Translations under genes and position numbers: made by a program
Source of the DNA: JAMXLO01 sp035511435
Lineage (GTDB): Bacteria; Pseudomonadota; Alphaproteobacteria; Acetobacterales; Acetobacteraceae
Assembly: GCA_035511435.1 (NCBI GenBank)
Contig: DATKFJ010000390.1
Coordinates: 1 to 6,316, forward strand
Length of the DNA: 6,316 nt
Reading direction: 5' to 3'
The notes under the pieces: generated by a model
What the model was told of the DNA's origin: nothing
Seen by the model: only the letters and a program-made list of their open reading frames with translations
The model's database searches: none
Shown: positions 1-5,212 of the stretch, piece after piece
Layout of the letters: each line of letters begins with the position of its first letter
Position numbering within the stretch: position 1 is the first letter of the stretch

Positions 1-308
1 TGTCAAACCCGCCTCCGGCCACGCCCCTCCGGGGTCAATCCTGCTCATTCGCACGCAAATGATTGGTGCGCCCGGGAGACTGTCAAGGGTGGGGGTTGCG
101 TTGATCGATCATGGCAGGAGGTCGCCAGCCGGCAACCGGAAAACCCCCGCCTTTTTCCCGGACTTCCGGCCGGACGGGTTCAGCCAAAACCGGCAGGCGG
201 TCTCTCCTGTATCCGTAACCAATTCGCCCGCCCTAGGTTGCCGTCACGGCGCAAGGCAACAGCCACAGACCAAGGCCCCGCCGAACAACCAACCTGGTGG
301 AGATGATA
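1..308. other. Intergenic region without a supported gene
   Basis: Several frames stay open across this stretch, as expected at this GC level, but none reads like a protein with recognisable motifs or has a convincing ribosome binding site. It contains short symmetric elements: the palindrome TGATCGATCA at 102-111, the palindrome TCCGGCCGGA at 165-174, and a possible hairpin with arms GTTGCC (237-242) and GGCAAC (255-260), whose left arm overlaps GCCGTCACGGC (240-250). The last two probably sit in the upstream or leader region of the gene starting at 309. I could not assign a -35/-10 promoter with confidence. Confidence 0.5.
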
Positions 309-605
309 ATGACCTCCTCAACCGCACGCAGCCCCCGCTCCAAGCGCATCGCAGCGACCTGCGCCATCCTCGGCCTCGCTACCATCGGCATCGCCGCCGC
401 ACCGCAGCCCGCCAATGCCTGGTGGCGCGGTGGTTACGGCTACGGCTACGGCTACGGCTGGGGCGTCGGCCCTTTCGTGCCCCCGGTCATCGTCGCGCCG
501 GCGCCGGCCTATTATCCGGCCCCGGTTTACTATGCGCCGCCGCAGCCCGCCTGGATCCCCGCCCATTGGCAGAACGGTTACTGGGTGCCTGGCCATTGGG
601 CCTGA
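309..605 (+). CDS. Secreted YXWGXW-repeat protein
   Basis: This is a 98-aa exported protein of unknown function, probably periplasmic or surface-associated. The start is placed at ATG 309 because GGAG (299-302) lies 6 bases upstream; GTG 297 and ATG 303 are in frame but too close to that site. Residues 1-37 form a signal peptide: a basic N-terminus (R7, R10, K12, R13), a hydrophobic core at about 15-31, and a likely AxA cleavage site after A35-N36-A37. The mature part starts WWRGG, then has a YGYGYGYG tract (43-50), a Pro/Ala/Tyr-rich stretch (57-80) and two C-terminal aromatic repeats, WIPAHW (82-87) and YWVPGHW (91-97). The repeats match the WXXGXW/YXWGXW type (Pfam PF12779 from memory). 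These proteins are short and common in proteobacteria, and their role is not established. A strong hairpin lies just downstream. Confidence 0.85.
   Translation: MTSSTARSPRSKRIAATCAILGLATIGIAAAPQPANAWWRGGYGYGYGYGWGVGPFVPPVIVAPAPAYYPAPVYYAPPQPAWIPAHWQNGYWVPGHWA
435..458 (+). repeat. TACGGC hexanucleotide repeat, 4 copies, in coding sequence
   Basis: Four perfect tandem copies of TACGGC encode the Tyr-Gly tract of the YXWGXW protein. The 6-bp unit keeps the reading frame, so copy-number change would lengthen or shorten the tract without breaking the protein. Gly/Tyr tracts of this kind are common just after the signal peptide in small secreted proteins. Confidence 0.85.
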
Positions 606-624
606 ACCTGTGACGCGGTTCATA

Positions 625-657
625 CGGGCCACTCGCAATCCATCGCAGAGTGGCCCG
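625..657 (+). terminator. Perfect 10-bp stem-loop, possible terminator
   Basis: CGGGCCACTC (625-634) and GAGTGGCCCG (648-657) are exact reverse complements separated by a 13-base loop. The element lies 20 bases after the stop of the YXWGXW gene. There is no T-run after the stem, so it is not a canonical intrinsic terminator; it could be a weak terminator, an mRNA 3'-end stabiliser or a processing site. A second small hairpin, CCTGG-CAAC-CCAGG (663-676), follows before the ribosome binding site of the next gene. Confidence 0.5.
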
Positions 658-697
658 GAGAACCTGGCAACCCAGGCGTGATCGAGGAGCAGCAGTC

Positions 698-1018
698 ATG
701 CGACGGTTTCTCATAGCAGCCGCGATGGCGATCGGACTGATCGCGCTCTGGGCGGCGATCCTGCCGCTGACCGCGAAACCTGCCTCGATCATCCCTGCCC
801 CGGCCAGCTCGGCCCCAGCCACCCCTGCCCCGGCCGCAGCCATCGTGTCGAAAGCCCTGTTCCTCTGCCGCGGCGAACACGGCATCGACCGGGCCTGCGC
901 CGCGTCACTCGCCAGGGCACTCGTGCTGGAAGCCTCCGACCACGCCCCGACGCCAGTCAGCGATCGCATCTGCCATGCAGACCCGCAGGCATTCTCGAGC
1001 GCCGATCGCCACGGCTGA
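698..1018 (+). CDS. Small exported or membrane-anchored protein, unknown
   Basis: I do not recognise this 106-aa protein. ATG 698 is chosen because GAGGAG (684-689) sits 8 bases upstream and the protein then begins with a signal- or anchor-like sequence: MRRF followed by a hydrophobic stretch (about 4-26). In-frame sequence upstream of 698 looks non-coding and overlaps the hairpin. Residues 27-49 are a Pro/Ala/Ser-rich linker (IIPAPASSAPATPAPAAA), encoded partly by a 13-bp direct repeat, CCCTGCCCCGGCC, at 793-805 and 823-835. The C-terminal part (50-106) is soluble-looking with three cysteines (C57, C67, C92) and an Ala/Leu-rich helix at about 66-79. An odd Cys count leaves room for one disulfide plus a free Cys. 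The hydrophobic stretch could be a cleaved signal peptide or an uncleaved anchor. It is 92 bp from the preceding gene and could be co-transcribed if the hairpin does not terminate. Confidence 0.65.
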   Translation: MRRFLIAAAMAIGLIALWAAILPLTAKPASIIPAPASSAPATPAPAAAIVSKALFLCRGEHGIDRACAASLARALVLEASDHAPTPVSDRICHADPQAFSSADRHG

Positions 1019-1128
1019 CCACACCACGCCGCCACCGCAATTAATTCAGCGTTCCTGTGCCCCGCCTCACAGCGGCGGACCACGCCGCATGTGACAACCA
1101 CCCGCACGAGCACTGGGAGGTATGGACC

Positions 1129-2181
1129 ATGGTTCACGCAATCCGGATCGCCCAAAGCGTCAAGCGCCTGCGGCCCGACGTGTTCGTCATGGCCCTGATG
1201 GCTACCGTTACGCTGGCGACCCTGGTGCCATGCCAGGGTGTCAGCGCCCGACTGTTCGGCTGGGCCGGCGTCTTCGCGATCGGCTCGCTGTTCTTCCTGC
1301 AGGGCGCACGGCTGTCGCGCGAGGCGGTCGTCACGGGTTTGACCAACTGGCGACTGCATTGTGCCATCGCCTGCACGACCTTCGCGCTGTTTCCCATCCT
1401 CGGCACCGCTGTCACCGAACTGCTGCCGCATTCGCTGAATCGCACGCTGGTGCTGGGCGTGCTGTTCCTGTGCGCGCTGCCATCCACTGTGCAGTCATCC
1501 ATCGCGTTGACCTCGATCGCCCAGGGCAACGTCGCGGGCGCCGTCTGTGCAGCGACTGCGTCCAGCCTGGCCGGTCTGTTGATCACGCCGCTGGTGTTCG
1601 GCTTCATGTCGCACGTGCGCGGCGGCCATGGCGTCGATCTTTCCGGCATGCGGCTGGTGTTCGCCGAACTGCTGCTGCCGTTCATCGCGGGCCATCTGGT
1701 CCGCCCGTGGATCGGCACATGGGCGGCGCGCAACCGGGCCCTGCTGGCGGTCACCGACCGTGGTTCAATCCTGCTGGTGGTCTACACCGCGTTCAGTGCG
1801 GCCGTTGTGCATGGCATCTGGCAGCAATTGCCGCCGGCCACTCTTGGCATGCTTGCGCTGATCGTTGCGTCGTTGCTGGCGGCGGCCCTGGTGGTCACCC
1901 GGGTCACTGCCCGCATGTGTGGCTTCAACCACGCCGACGAAGTTGCCACGGTCTTCTGCGGATCGCAGAAGTCGCTGGTCGCCGGCATTCCGATCGCCAG
2001 CGCGCTGTTTTCCGGCCCAACGCTTGGGGTGATCGTGCTGCCGATCATGCTGTATCACCCGATGCAGCTCGTGGTCTGCGCATGGCTCGCGCGGCGCTAC
2101 GCCAACCGTCCCACCATGGTTGCCGATGCGGTACCGGCGCTGCCTGCGGTCGCCGAGACCACCCAGGAGATCGCCGCCTAG
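1129..2181 (+). CDS. Bile acid:sodium symporter family transporter (SBF-like, YfeH/SLC10A7 type)
   Basis: This 350-aa inner-membrane protein belongs to the SBF-like branch of the bile acid:sodium symporter superfamily (Pfam PF13593 from memory), which includes E. coli YfeH and animal SLC10A7. Members are presumed Na+-coupled carriers; the substrate cannot be told from sequence and need not be a bile acid. ATG 1129 is preferred to GTG 1057 because GGGAGG (1115-1120) is 8 bases upstream, and because the extra 24 residues are unlike the family. About ten membrane segments can be seen (roughly residues 18-34, 43-58, 77-95, 106-120, 137-160, 175-191, 212-230, 239-257, 283-294, 299-320). Family signatures are FFLQGARLS (55-63), LPSTVQSSIALTSIAQGN (117-134) in the first crossover region, FCGSQKSLVAGIP (276-288) in the second, and LYHPMQL (308-314). 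The length is close to YfeH, so the gene looks intact. The last base of its TAG stop is the first base of a 17-bp tandem repeat array. Confidence 0.9.
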   Translation: MVHAIRIAQSVKRLRPDVFVMALMATVTLATLVPCQGVSARLFGWAGVFAIGSLFFLQGARLSREAVVTGLTNWRLHCAIACTTFALFPILGTAVTELLPHSLNRTLVLGVLFLCALPSTVQSSIALTSIAQGNVAGAVCAATASSLAGLLITPLVFGFMSHVRGGHGVDLSGMRLVFAELLLPFIAGHLVRPWIGTWAARNRALLAVTDRGSILLVVYTAFSAAVVHGIWQQLPPATLGMLALIVASLLAAALVVTRVTARMCGFNHADEVATVFCGSQKSLVAGIPIASALFSGPTLGVIVLPIMLYHPMQLVVCAWLARRYANRPTMVADAVPALPAVAETTQEIAA

Positions 2182-2248
2182 ACTATCGATGGGCCGCGAC
2201 TATCGATAGGCCGCGATTATCGATGGGCCGCGACTATCGATGGGCCGC
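2181..2248 (+). repeat. 17-bp tandem repeat array, 4 copies
   Basis: The unit GACTATCGATGGGCCGC occurs at 2181-2197, 2198-2214, 2215-2231 and 2232-2248. Copies 1 and 4 are identical; copy 2 has one G-to-A change (AGGCC) and copy 3 one C-to-T change (GATTATC). Each copy carries the palindrome ATCGAT, extended in copy 2 to CTATCGATAG (2200-2209). The array begins on the last base of the transporter stop codon. Because 17 is not a multiple of three and the region is otherwise non-coding, it is probably not translated. Function unknown. Confidence 0.9.
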
Positions 2249-2260
2249 GTCGCCGCGATC

Positions 2261-2314
2261 CTGCCGATGACAGGAAAACCCGGCTGTCCGTCAGTCACAC
2301 GATTTTCCTGGCAG
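2261..2314. promoter_or_regulatory. Imperfect inverted repeat upstream of the zinc-ribbon gene
   Basis: CAGGAAAA (2271-2278) and TTTTCCTG (2303-2310) are exact reverse complements with a 24-base loop. Outside them CTGC (2261-2264) can pair with GCAG (2311-2314) if six bases on the left are bulged out. The element lies between the 17-bp array and the zinc-ribbon gene, 75 bp before its start. It could be a regulator binding site or a leader structure. MqsA-type proteins can bind palindromes in their own promoters, but this short protein lacks the DNA-binding half, so autoregulation is not supported. Confidence 0.35.
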
Positions 2315-2388
2315 CGTCCGGAACGAGCCGACGCGACTCGTGCGCGGATGGTAGCCTGCGGTCAGTCCACACCACAGAGGACTCGGCC

Positions 2389-2619
2389 ATGCAGTGTGAA
2401 TCGTGCGGCGAACTCATGGAACGTGAGATCGTCGCTGTCGAGATCGTGATTGCCGGTCGCCGCGCGTCACTCGACCAGCCGGGCTGGTATTGCTGGGCCT
2501 GCAAACTCGGCGCCCACACCGCGAGCGACCTCGCACTGACCGACGATGCGCTCGCCGGATTACTCGGCAAACGCCGCCAGGTTCGGTCGGGCAAGACCGT
2601 CGTGATACGGCGCGGCTAA
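2389..2619 (+). CDS. Stand-alone zinc-ribbon protein, MqsA/YgiT N-terminal-like
   Basis: This 76-aa protein resembles the zinc-binding N-terminal domain of MqsA (YgiT-type) antitoxins. Two CxxC pairs, C3-x2-C6 and C35-x2-C38, would hold one zinc ion. Between them is a beta-rich segment (EIVAVEIVIAGRRASLDQ), and PGWYCWACKLGAHT (31-44) around the second knuckle matches the PGWYCxxC pattern of MqsA relatives. ATG 2389 has AGAGG (2376-2380) 8 bases upstream. E. coli MqsA is 131 aa and has a C-terminal helix-turn-helix; here the chain ends after a basic tail (KRRQVRSGKTVVIRRG) at TAA, immediately followed by TGA, so the DNA-binding domain is absent. No MqsR-like toxin is next to it. It may be an orphan zinc-ribbon protein or a remnant of a longer antitoxin. 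It is flanked on both sides by short tandem repeats. I am confident of the zinc-ribbon, less so of any toxin-antitoxin role. Confidence 0.7.
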   Translation: MQCESCGELMEREIVAVEIVIAGRRASLDQPGWYCWACKLGAHTASDLALTDDALAGLLGKRRQVRSGKTVVIRRG

Positions 2620-2620
2620 T

Positions 2621-2654
2621 GATGGGCGGCTAGAGATGGCCGGCTAGAGATAGA
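2621..2654 (+). repeat. 14-bp tandem repeat, 2.4 copies
   Basis: GATGGGCGGCTAGA (2621-2634) and GATGGCCGGCTAGA (2635-2648) differ at one base, and a partial third copy GATAGA (2649-2654) follows. The bases just before (CGGCTAAT, 2613-2620, containing the TAA stop) resemble the CGGCTAGA half of the unit, so the repeat may reach into the end of the zinc-ribbon gene. The unit shares GATGGGCSGC with the 17-bp array on the other side of that gene. Confidence 0.75.
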
Positions 2655-2675
2655 GTCGGTGGACATCGCCGCACT

Positions 2676-2720
2676 CCACCGAACCACGCCCCACCGAACC
2701 ACGCCCCACCGAACCACGCC
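2676..2720 (+). repeat. 15-bp tandem repeat, 3 perfect copies
   Basis: CCACCGAACCACGCC is repeated exactly at 2676-2690, 2691-2705 and 2706-2720. It is followed directly by GATGGGCGGT (2721-2730), a motif shared with the neighbouring arrays. It sits in the 137-bp gap between the convergent zinc-ribbon and small membrane protein genes. A + strand frame starting at GTG 2659 reads the array as HRTTP x3, but it runs antisense into the membrane protein gene and I do not consider it real. Confidence 0.92.
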
Positions 2721-2756
2721 GATGGGCGGTGCGATATTCAGCATCGCGAACCGACG

Positions 2757-2951
2757 CTACCGCAACAGCACCCACGCAACGAAAACCCCACACGCCGCCA
2801 GATACACGACCAGCAGCGCGAGTCGCAGCCTGGCCGCGTGATGCTGCAGCCCGGGCACTACGCCGATACCGATAAACAGCGCCATCGCAGCACCCGTGAT
2901 GATCTGCGCCAATCGCATCTGGTCACCGCTCACCGCGCTGAATGGCGTCAT
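2757..2951 (-). CDS. Small two-helix membrane protein, unknown
   Basis: This 64-aa protein is read on the minus strand and ends in TAG (2759-2757). It has two clear hydrophobic helices, about 15-34 (AQIITGAAMALFIGIGVVPGL) and about 41-63 (LRLALLVVYLAACGVFVAWVLL), joined by a short basic/polar turn (QHHAARLR), which suggests a hairpin in the inner membrane. Translated shadows of GC-rich genes rarely give two such well-formed helices with a charged turn, and no + strand frame here reads like a protein. The start at 2951 has a strong GGGGAGG only 3 bases upstream. Met12 (2918-2916) is an alternative start with a weaker GGTGA site and a shorter lead into the first helix. The gene is divergent from the DUF4139 gene (77-bp gap) and convergent with the zinc-ribbon gene. 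I cannot name a family. Confidence 0.6.
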   Translation of the reverse strand: MTPFSAVSGDQMRLAQIITGAAMALFIGIGVVPGLQHHAARLRLALLVVYLAACGVFVAWVLLR

Positions 2952-2990
2952 CAGCCTCCCCTTCCCGCCGATGCTCTGCTAAAGCTGCAC

Positions 2991-3016
2991 GCCCGAAGCC
3001 GGACTCGCAATCGGGC
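2991..3016 (+). promoter_or_regulatory. Short inverted repeat abutting the DUF4139 ribosome binding site
   Basis: GCCCGA (2991-2996) and TCGGGC (3011-3016) can form a 6-bp stem with a 14-base loop. The right arm ends immediately before GGAGG (3017-3021), the Shine-Dalgarno of the DUF4139 gene. Such a hairpin could influence ribosome access, or the arms could be an operator in the divergent 77-bp promoter region. At this GC content a 6-bp match is not strong evidence. Confidence 0.25.
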
Positions 3017-3028
3017 GGAGGCAACGTG

Positions 3029-5041
3029 ATGCGGCTGCTGACACTGGCGTTTCTGCTTGGCAGCGTCTGCCCGGCATTCGCGGCGGATCTTGTGCTCAAA
3101 CGCGTCATGCTGTCGTCAGCAGGCGTTGGCTATTTCGAGTACGAGGCCAACGTCGACGGCACCGCCGCACTCGGCCTCGATGTGCCGCTGGACGAGGTGG
3201 ACGATGTGCTGACCTCGTTGGTGGTGTTCGACAGCGCGGGCGGTGTTGGCACGATGGAATTGCCCGGCCGCGACAACACGCGCGCGAGTTTCGCTGACCT
3301 GCCGTTCGGCCCAGCCGCATTGCGCTCGCCGACCGACACCCTGAACAGCCTGCAAGGAGTAGTAATTTCGGTGCAGGGTCCGCGACCGATGACCGGCCGC
3401 ATCATGCATGCCGACCGTGTCACCGAACCATTGCCCACGACCCCCGGTCAACCGCCGGCGACCGTGCAGCGTACCCGCGTTACGTTGCTTGGCGCGGACG
3501 GACTGCAGCAATTCGTGCTGGAGGATGCCAGCAGCATTCAGGTCGCCAACCCCGACTTGCGCGATCGCATCACGCGGGCACTGGAATCGCTGCGCCGTGA
3601 AGCCGGCCAGAACACGCGCCACATTACGCTGCGCAGCACCGGCACCGGCAACCGAACGGTGCGCATCGGCTATGTCGCCGAGGCGCCGGTGTGGAAGGCG
3701 TCGTATCGGCTGGTACTGCCGGCGAAGGATGGCGATCCCGCGCGCCTGCAAGGCTGGGCCGTGCTGGAGAATTAGTCCGGCGCCGACTGGAACGGCGTGG
3801 CTCTGACTTTGCAATACGGCAATCCCGTCACTTTCCGACAGGCGATCTATCGCAGCTATTTCGTGCAGCGGCCGGAGGTACCGGTGGAAGTCCTCGGCCG
3901 CATCCTGCCCGACGTGGACACCCGCGCGCGCCCGGCGGCGATGGCGGCGAATGACGCACCGTCACCCAGCGGCCGTACGTTCGCGCCAGCTTTCGGTGCC
4001 GCTCCGCCAGCGATGGCCATGGCACAATCAACGGCCGAGACGATGGCCGCGCCGTCCGATCAAGTGCAGGCGGCCGAGGCAGCGGAGGAGACGATCTTCC
4101 AGTTGGCGACAGCGGTTTCGCTTGCGGCAGGCCATACCGCCAGCGTGCCGATCATCGACCGCACGGTGCCTGCGACGCGCGTCGATCTGGCGACCGGCGA
4201 CGATCCGCATCCGCTGTCCGCCATCCGCATCACGAACGACACCGGCACCTCGCTGCCGACCGGCGTGCTGACTCTGTACGATGCTGCGGGCGCGGCGACA
4301 TTTGTCGGCGACGCCAGGCTGGGCGGCCTGCCCACGGGCGAAAGCCGGCTGCTGTCGTTTGCCCAGGACCTGCGTACCACGGTCGAACGCGACAGCAGCG
4401 GGCAGACCACTCTGGCATCGCTGACCGCCGCCAACGGCGTGCTGCACATCGCGACGCGGCAGCGCGAAGTGCTGCGGTTCACCATCACCGCGCCGGCAGA
4501 TGCACCGCGGCAGGTCCTGTTGGAAATTCCCAAGGACGGGGACCGCACCCTGTCGGTCGAAGGCGGCCCGATCCCCGGTACCGAGCAGACCGCAACCGCA
4601 TGGCGTCTGCCGGTTACGCTGAAGGCGGGCGAGGTGCGCAGGCTTACCGTCTATGCCGATCGTCTGGTGCGCGAGGACACGGCGTTGCTGGCCGATGATG
4701 CGCAGGTTGTGGTGCGGCTGCTCAACGAGCAGAACCTCGCAGCCCCGGCGCGCGCCGCATTGCAGCGACTTGCTTCACTGCGGCAGGACGAAACATCCAG
4801 TCAGACTGCGTTGAATCAGCTCCAGGCGCAGCGGGCGGCGATCCTGCAGGACGAGGACCGCATTCGCAGCAATCTCGCTGTGGTCGCGGCAAACGATGCG
4901 CTGCATGCCAGGCTGATCAGCGCGCTGGATGCCGACGAAACGAAACTCGACCAGCTTGGTCAGGCGATCGAACGGGCAACTGCCGCAGCCGACAAGGCCC
5001 ATCAGGCGTTGGCTGACGCGGTTGCCGGGTTGGCGCTTTAG
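3029..5041 (+). pseudogene. DUF4139-domain exported protein interrupted by an in-frame amber codon
   Basis: The frame is 671 codons with a TAG at codon 249 (3773-3775) and its normal TAG end at 5039-5041. ATG 3029 has GGAGG (3017-3021) 7 bases upstream. Residues 1-18/19 are a signal peptide ending AFA-AD, so the product is exported. The N-terminal half is beta-rich (VMLSSAGVGYFEYEA at 26-40). The DUF4139 region (Pfam PF13598, a family of unknown function that includes MuiA-like proteins) spans the amber codon: VWKASYRLVL (221-230), GWAVLEN (242-248), then SGADWNGVALTL (250-261), GNPVTFRQAIY and RPEVPVEVLGRILP. A Pro/Ala/Met-rich linker follows, then VPIIDRTVPATRVDL and LTNDTG-like sequence (IRITNDTGTSLPTGVLTLYD), and a coiled coil at about 584-670. 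Homologs as I recall them have an ordinary residue, often Gln or Met, at the amber position; CAG to TAG is a single transition. Without readthrough the gene yields a 248-aa exported fragment. GTG 3797 could start a signal-less 414-aa fragment but has no good Shine-Dalgarno. Confidence 0.85.
3773..3775 (+). other. In-frame TAG codon inside the DUF4139 motif
   Basis: The amber codon sits exactly between LEN and SGADWNG, a junction that family members read through as one continuous motif. The frame needs no shift: codons on both sides translate to family-like sequence, and 421 sense codons follow without another stop. The base after the stop is T (TAG-T). The window also uses TAG as the apparent true end of the transporter gene (2179-2181), the small membrane protein gene and this gene itself, so genome-wide reassignment of TAG is unlikely. 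Confidence 0.9.
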
Positions 5042-5059
5042 GGTACTGCGTTCACCGGT

Positions 5060-5100
5060 GCTTCGTTGCGTGGCGCTTCGTTGCGTGGCGCTTCGTTGTA
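5060..5100 (+). repeat. 15-bp tandem repeat, 2.7 copies
   Basis: GCTTCGTTGCGTGGC is repeated exactly at 5060-5074 and 5075-5089, with a partial copy GCTTCGTTG at 5090-5098. It begins 18 bases after the TAG stop of the DUF4139 gene. In that gene's frame the array reads GASLR-GASLR-GASLY and ends at TGA (5102-5104), so stop readthrough would add about 20 residues. The unit differs in sequence from the arrays around the zinc-ribbon gene but has a similar length and the same position just behind a stop codon. Confidence 0.88.
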
Positions 5101-5165
5101 TTGACGCCTGGAGGCCGCTGGTTGGTGCAGCGTCGGCACCCGCTCTGCGACATCGGCAATGCCAC

Positions 5166-5189
5166 CTTGCTTCTTAACAAGAAGGCAAG
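5166..5189. terminator. Inverted repeat between DUF4139 and DUF2336 genes
   Basis: CTTGCTTCTT (5166-5175) pairs with AAGAAGGCAAG (5179-5189) with one bulged G and a 3-base AAC loop, followed by ATTT. It is AT-richer than its surroundings. It could terminate the DUF4139 transcript, although it lies about 125 bp after the stop and the T-run is short, or it could be an operator or leader element for the DUF2336 gene, whose start lies 23 bp downstream. Confidence 0.45.
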
Positions 5190-5212
5190 ATTTCCGGCAC
5201 TACTCTGCGTAC

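Noticed and set aside
1..48. Minus-strand frame from ATG at 48 running off the left edge (MSRIDPGG...)
   Set aside because: Only 16 codons, no ribosome binding site and no recognisable motif; cannot be separated from chance.
59..613. Long + frame overlapping the YXWGXW gene
   Set aside because: Arg/Pro-rich translation typical of an out-of-frame read of GC-rich DNA; the overlapping frame has a signal peptide, a family motif and a good ribosome binding site.
1023..1088. Direct repeat ACCACGCCGC at 1023-1032 and 1079-1088 before the transporter gene
   Set aside because: A 10-bp GC-rich match in this composition is likely chance; no supporting promoter geometry.
487..1431. 314-codon minus-strand frame
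   Set aside because: Antisense shadow across three + strand genes and intergenic DNA, with no domain-like sequence.
2181..2248. CRISPR array
   Set aside because: Units are contiguous 17-mers with no spacers and no cas genes nearby.
2335..2384. Two GANTC (CcrM methylation) sites, at 2335-2339 and 2380-2384, upstream of the zinc-ribbon gene
   Set aside because: GANTC is expected about every 300 bp at this composition, so two close sites are weak evidence for cell-cycle control.
2182..2388. Frame continuing from the transporter through its TAG into the zinc-ribbon gene without another stop (possible readthrough fusion)
   Set aside because: About 69 stop-free codons are not unusual at this GC content, the 17-bp repeat shifts frame between copies, the transporter ends at its family length, and the zinc-ribbon gene has its own ribosome binding site.
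2659..2841. Frame encoding HRTTP x3 through the 15-bp array
   Set aside because: Starts at a GTG without ribosome binding site and runs antisense into the membrane protein gene; the peptide repeat simply follows from the DNA repeat.
3797..5041. Independent 414-aa gene starting at GTG 3797
   Set aside because: It is the C-terminal part of the DUF4139 protein in the same frame, starts mid-motif, lacks a ribosome binding site and would lack the signal peptide.
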